A stretch of 64,000 bases of DNA from Notospermus geniculatus (taxonomy: Eukaryota > Nemertea > Pilidiophora > Heteronemertea > Lineidae). Shown one piece after another: positions 62,037-64,000 of the stretch (its first letter is position 1; each line of letters starts with the position of its first letter). A model generated the notes under the pieces. It was not told the origin of the DNA. It saw nothing but the letters and a program-made list of their open reading frames with translations, and ran no database searches. The stretch lies in contig NMRB01002072.1 in NCBI GenBank assembly GCA_002633025.1, forward strand, positions 8,972-72,971, given 5' to 3'. The translations under genes and the position numbers were made by a program.

Positions 62037-62710
62037 TTCATAGATAACAGATTAGGGTTAGAATATAGGATTGAAAATGTCATGAAACGAGGTTGCATGG
62101 GGAGTAAACATTATTTATCAACCCAATACATTTTCAGTTGGCCTATGGCGTATTAAAAAGTCCTGTTGAATAGCCCTCTGTCAATCATTGCAGGTTGGAA
62201 TATTTGGAAGTGGTTTTACATCGAAGACACTAGAGTACTCACCCTTGATGGTGTGATGGTAGATATTTCCTTCTGCACAAAACGAAACAACAACGGAGAT
62301 GGATGCTTCAGCGATGTGGAAGCAATGACATGAATGGCAGACTATACACGCGATTATAACGAACAGATTTTCCACAATCTAATGTTTTCTGAGTGCTTGA
62401 GGCTTTCCCGTGCAGGTCGACAAACCATAGAATCACTTTTCTCCAGTCACTTCATTATTAACTTAATAGTTCAATGGGAAACACCTTCGTCATCATTAGG
62501 CCACATAAAAAAAATTCTTGTTTAGCGTCCCCTCCTGACCCGAAAAATACATCAGACCTAGAAACATTTGTTTTTTATTTGTCAAAATAACCTTAAAAAG
62601 CTGTGGAAAGGGTTAAAACACCCCCCCCCCAAAAAAAACATGTGCAGACTACGCATTCGTTGAACCCACTGACGATCTTTCCGACGGTGGTGCCGCCGTT
62701 TTAAACATAA

Positions 62711-62862
62711 TAGGGAGTTTTAGAATTTAAACGATAGACGTTAACTTTACGACGACGTTATTTTTCATACTGAAAATTCACAGATTACATATTGCATTTT
62801 CAGTACAAAAAATAACGTTGTCGTAAAGTTAACGTTGATCGTTTGATTTCTTAAACTCCCTA
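62711..62862. mobile_element. MITE, 'tagggagttt' member
   Basis: The inverted ends are tagggagttttag... and ...cttaaactcccta. Inner arms 'cgttaactttacgacgacgt' pair. It is related to 48478-48623. Confidence 0.8.
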
Positions 62863-62879
62863 ATATAATTTCATGCGTT

Positions 62880-63230
62880 ATTCTTTGGGGTCCTAAATCC
62901 GTCGGATTGGCTCCGTGCTCCACTTATGCCACCATGCAAAAAAAGAAAAAGTCCCCTCCCGACCTGGAAAAATTGGAAGAGGTGGACGCTAAACAAGTAA
63001 TTTTTAATGTGGCCTTATGCATGAACGTAGCCCCGGATTACTGACCGCACAATAGTCTATTACATCGGCGTTACTTCGCGTTGGCCATTCTCTAGTCTTC
63101 TTGGACGGGAGACGAATTGATTTGGGATATTAACATGGGTCAGGGACTGAGAACGTTGAGTTGGTTGTGGAATACAGGGTGGCTCACAAATTCTAAGGCC
63201 CGTTTCAAACGTCGCTCTACTTCTCTAGCG
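62880..63230. other. Low-information stretch
   Basis: This contains purine-rich and unique-looking sequence and no supported gene. The words 'ctaaacaagtaatttttaatgtggcc' (about 62990) mirror 'gccacat...cttgtttag' at about 62500-62525, so an older inverted element may span 62500-63015. Confidence 0.35.
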
Positions 63231-63236
63231 TCCAAT

Positions 63237-63326
63237 CAGTCGACCCGCAAAGGTCTGAACAGCGCCACGACGTGTCAGCCGCGGTATTTGGCGGTACTAA
63301 CTGCTAAATCACTGAACGAAAGCGAG
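63237..63326. repeat. 90-bp block shared with 3326-3415
   Basis: This is the second copy of the block fused to GPCR copy 3. Here it continues on both sides ('aggcccgtttcaaacgtcgc' before, 'gcagtggcgtaggcgtagca' after), so this copy shows that the 3.3-kb copy is truncated. Confidence 0.75.
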
Positions 63327-63663
63327 GCAGTGGCGTAGGCGTAGCAGACGCTATAAAACAATCACTAATTACGCACGATTAGTCAGACATTTGAAGATGG
63401 CGTGATGTTTACATGTTGATGGATGTTTCTCTACGAAAGTTGCCGAAAATTTCATCGAAATCGGTTCAGTTTTGGCCGAGTTATCGATCGAAAGGAAACC
63501 TTGTGTTTTCGAAAACAGGCGTTCTTCAAAGTGCGTACACTTTCTTGGAATAGTATTTTGAAACTTCTGCTTAGGTCATTCGGGTTGTTATAACAAAGAA
63601 GAATTCACATGCGAAGCGTGGTTTTATGCACGCATGTCTGAGGGGTTGAAAATCGGTTACTTA

Positions 63664-63735
63664 TAAAACCCGAAATGAAATGGCCGAAATGATCGAAATG
63701 GCCGAAATGATCGAAACGGCCGAAACGATCGAAAT
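63664..63735. repeat. Minisatellite, 18-bp unit
   Basis: About four units of 'gatcgaaatggccgaaat' appear with C/T changes. The minus-strand frame across it gives FRSFRPFRSFRPF, an artefact of the repeat. Confidence 0.9.
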
Positions 63736-64000
63736 ACATGAAATGAAACTTTACACTTAGGTGGCCTATTACGGTTTTTCAAGTAAACTGAGTGCTTTAA
63801 GTCTGTAGTAGATGTACCGGTAGCAACCATGCAATAATAGGATGATAGGAACATGCATAAAATCAGGACACAAGATAAAAATTGCCGTTAGGAAAATTGT
63901 TAATGGCATTTGGCCGTTTCATTTTAACTCAGCGAGTCGCCACGCATGGCGGTGCAGTATCTTTCCACGCAATACATTGGTTCCAGTTTTGCCGTACGTG

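Noticed and set aside
63664-63735. CRISPR-like array
   Set aside because: The 18-bp units are contiguous with no spacers. It is a minisatellite in a eukaryotic genome.

Overview
The window reads as a piece of an invertebrate deuterostome genome. The evidence is spliced genes with GT/AG introns, 5'-UTR introns, RING/B-box and BTB genes, a tandem array of intronless class A GPCRs, very many short non-autonomous DNA transposons, tRNA-derived SINEs, and frequent 'acatgta' and 'aggcct' words. I cannot separate cephalochordate, hemichordate and echinoderm from the sequence alone. Runs of N (33030-33055, 47847-47920) and two single Ns (7279, 17963) show that this is an assembled draft.

Layout. (1) 0.4-22.6 kb: head-to-tail array of nine rhodopsin-like GPCR genes, all on the minus strand. 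Four are intact (7679-8731, 12929-13951, 16016-17050, 20845-21879) and five are broken; a tenth unit survives only as a 3' remnant at the array edge. The intergenic DNA is duplicated along with the genes, so paralogous 'empty sites' expose many transposon insertions with exact ends and target-site duplications. (2) 23.8-33.7 kb, minus: six exons of a DHRS11-like short-chain dehydrogenase/reductase. (3) 37.35-39.33 kb, minus: an intronless RING/B-box/coiled-coil (TRIM-type) ORF of 658 aa with a 5'-UTR splice acceptor. (4) 42.1-49.0 kb, minus: a second DHRS11-like gene with the same exon plan but eroded cofactor motifs. (5) 51.86-55.65 kb, plus: an unrecognised gene of at least four exons, predicted extracellular from clustered N-glycosylation sequons. 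(6) 58.2-59.1 kb, minus: a 298-aa protein with two tandem BTB/T1 domains (KCTD-like). (7) 59.2-64 kb: mostly nested mobile elements, then low-information sequence.

No pathway links these genes. The local themes are tandem duplication with birth and death (GPCRs, and the SDR pair) and dense MITE colonisation. Notable patterns are a recurrent TTAA-flanked group of MITEs, several TTA-flanked ones, transposons inserted next to splice sites, and local tandem copies of transposon ends. I found no transposase or reverse-transcriptase ORF, so the elements here look non-autonomous. I did not find the 3'-terminal exons of either SDR gene.
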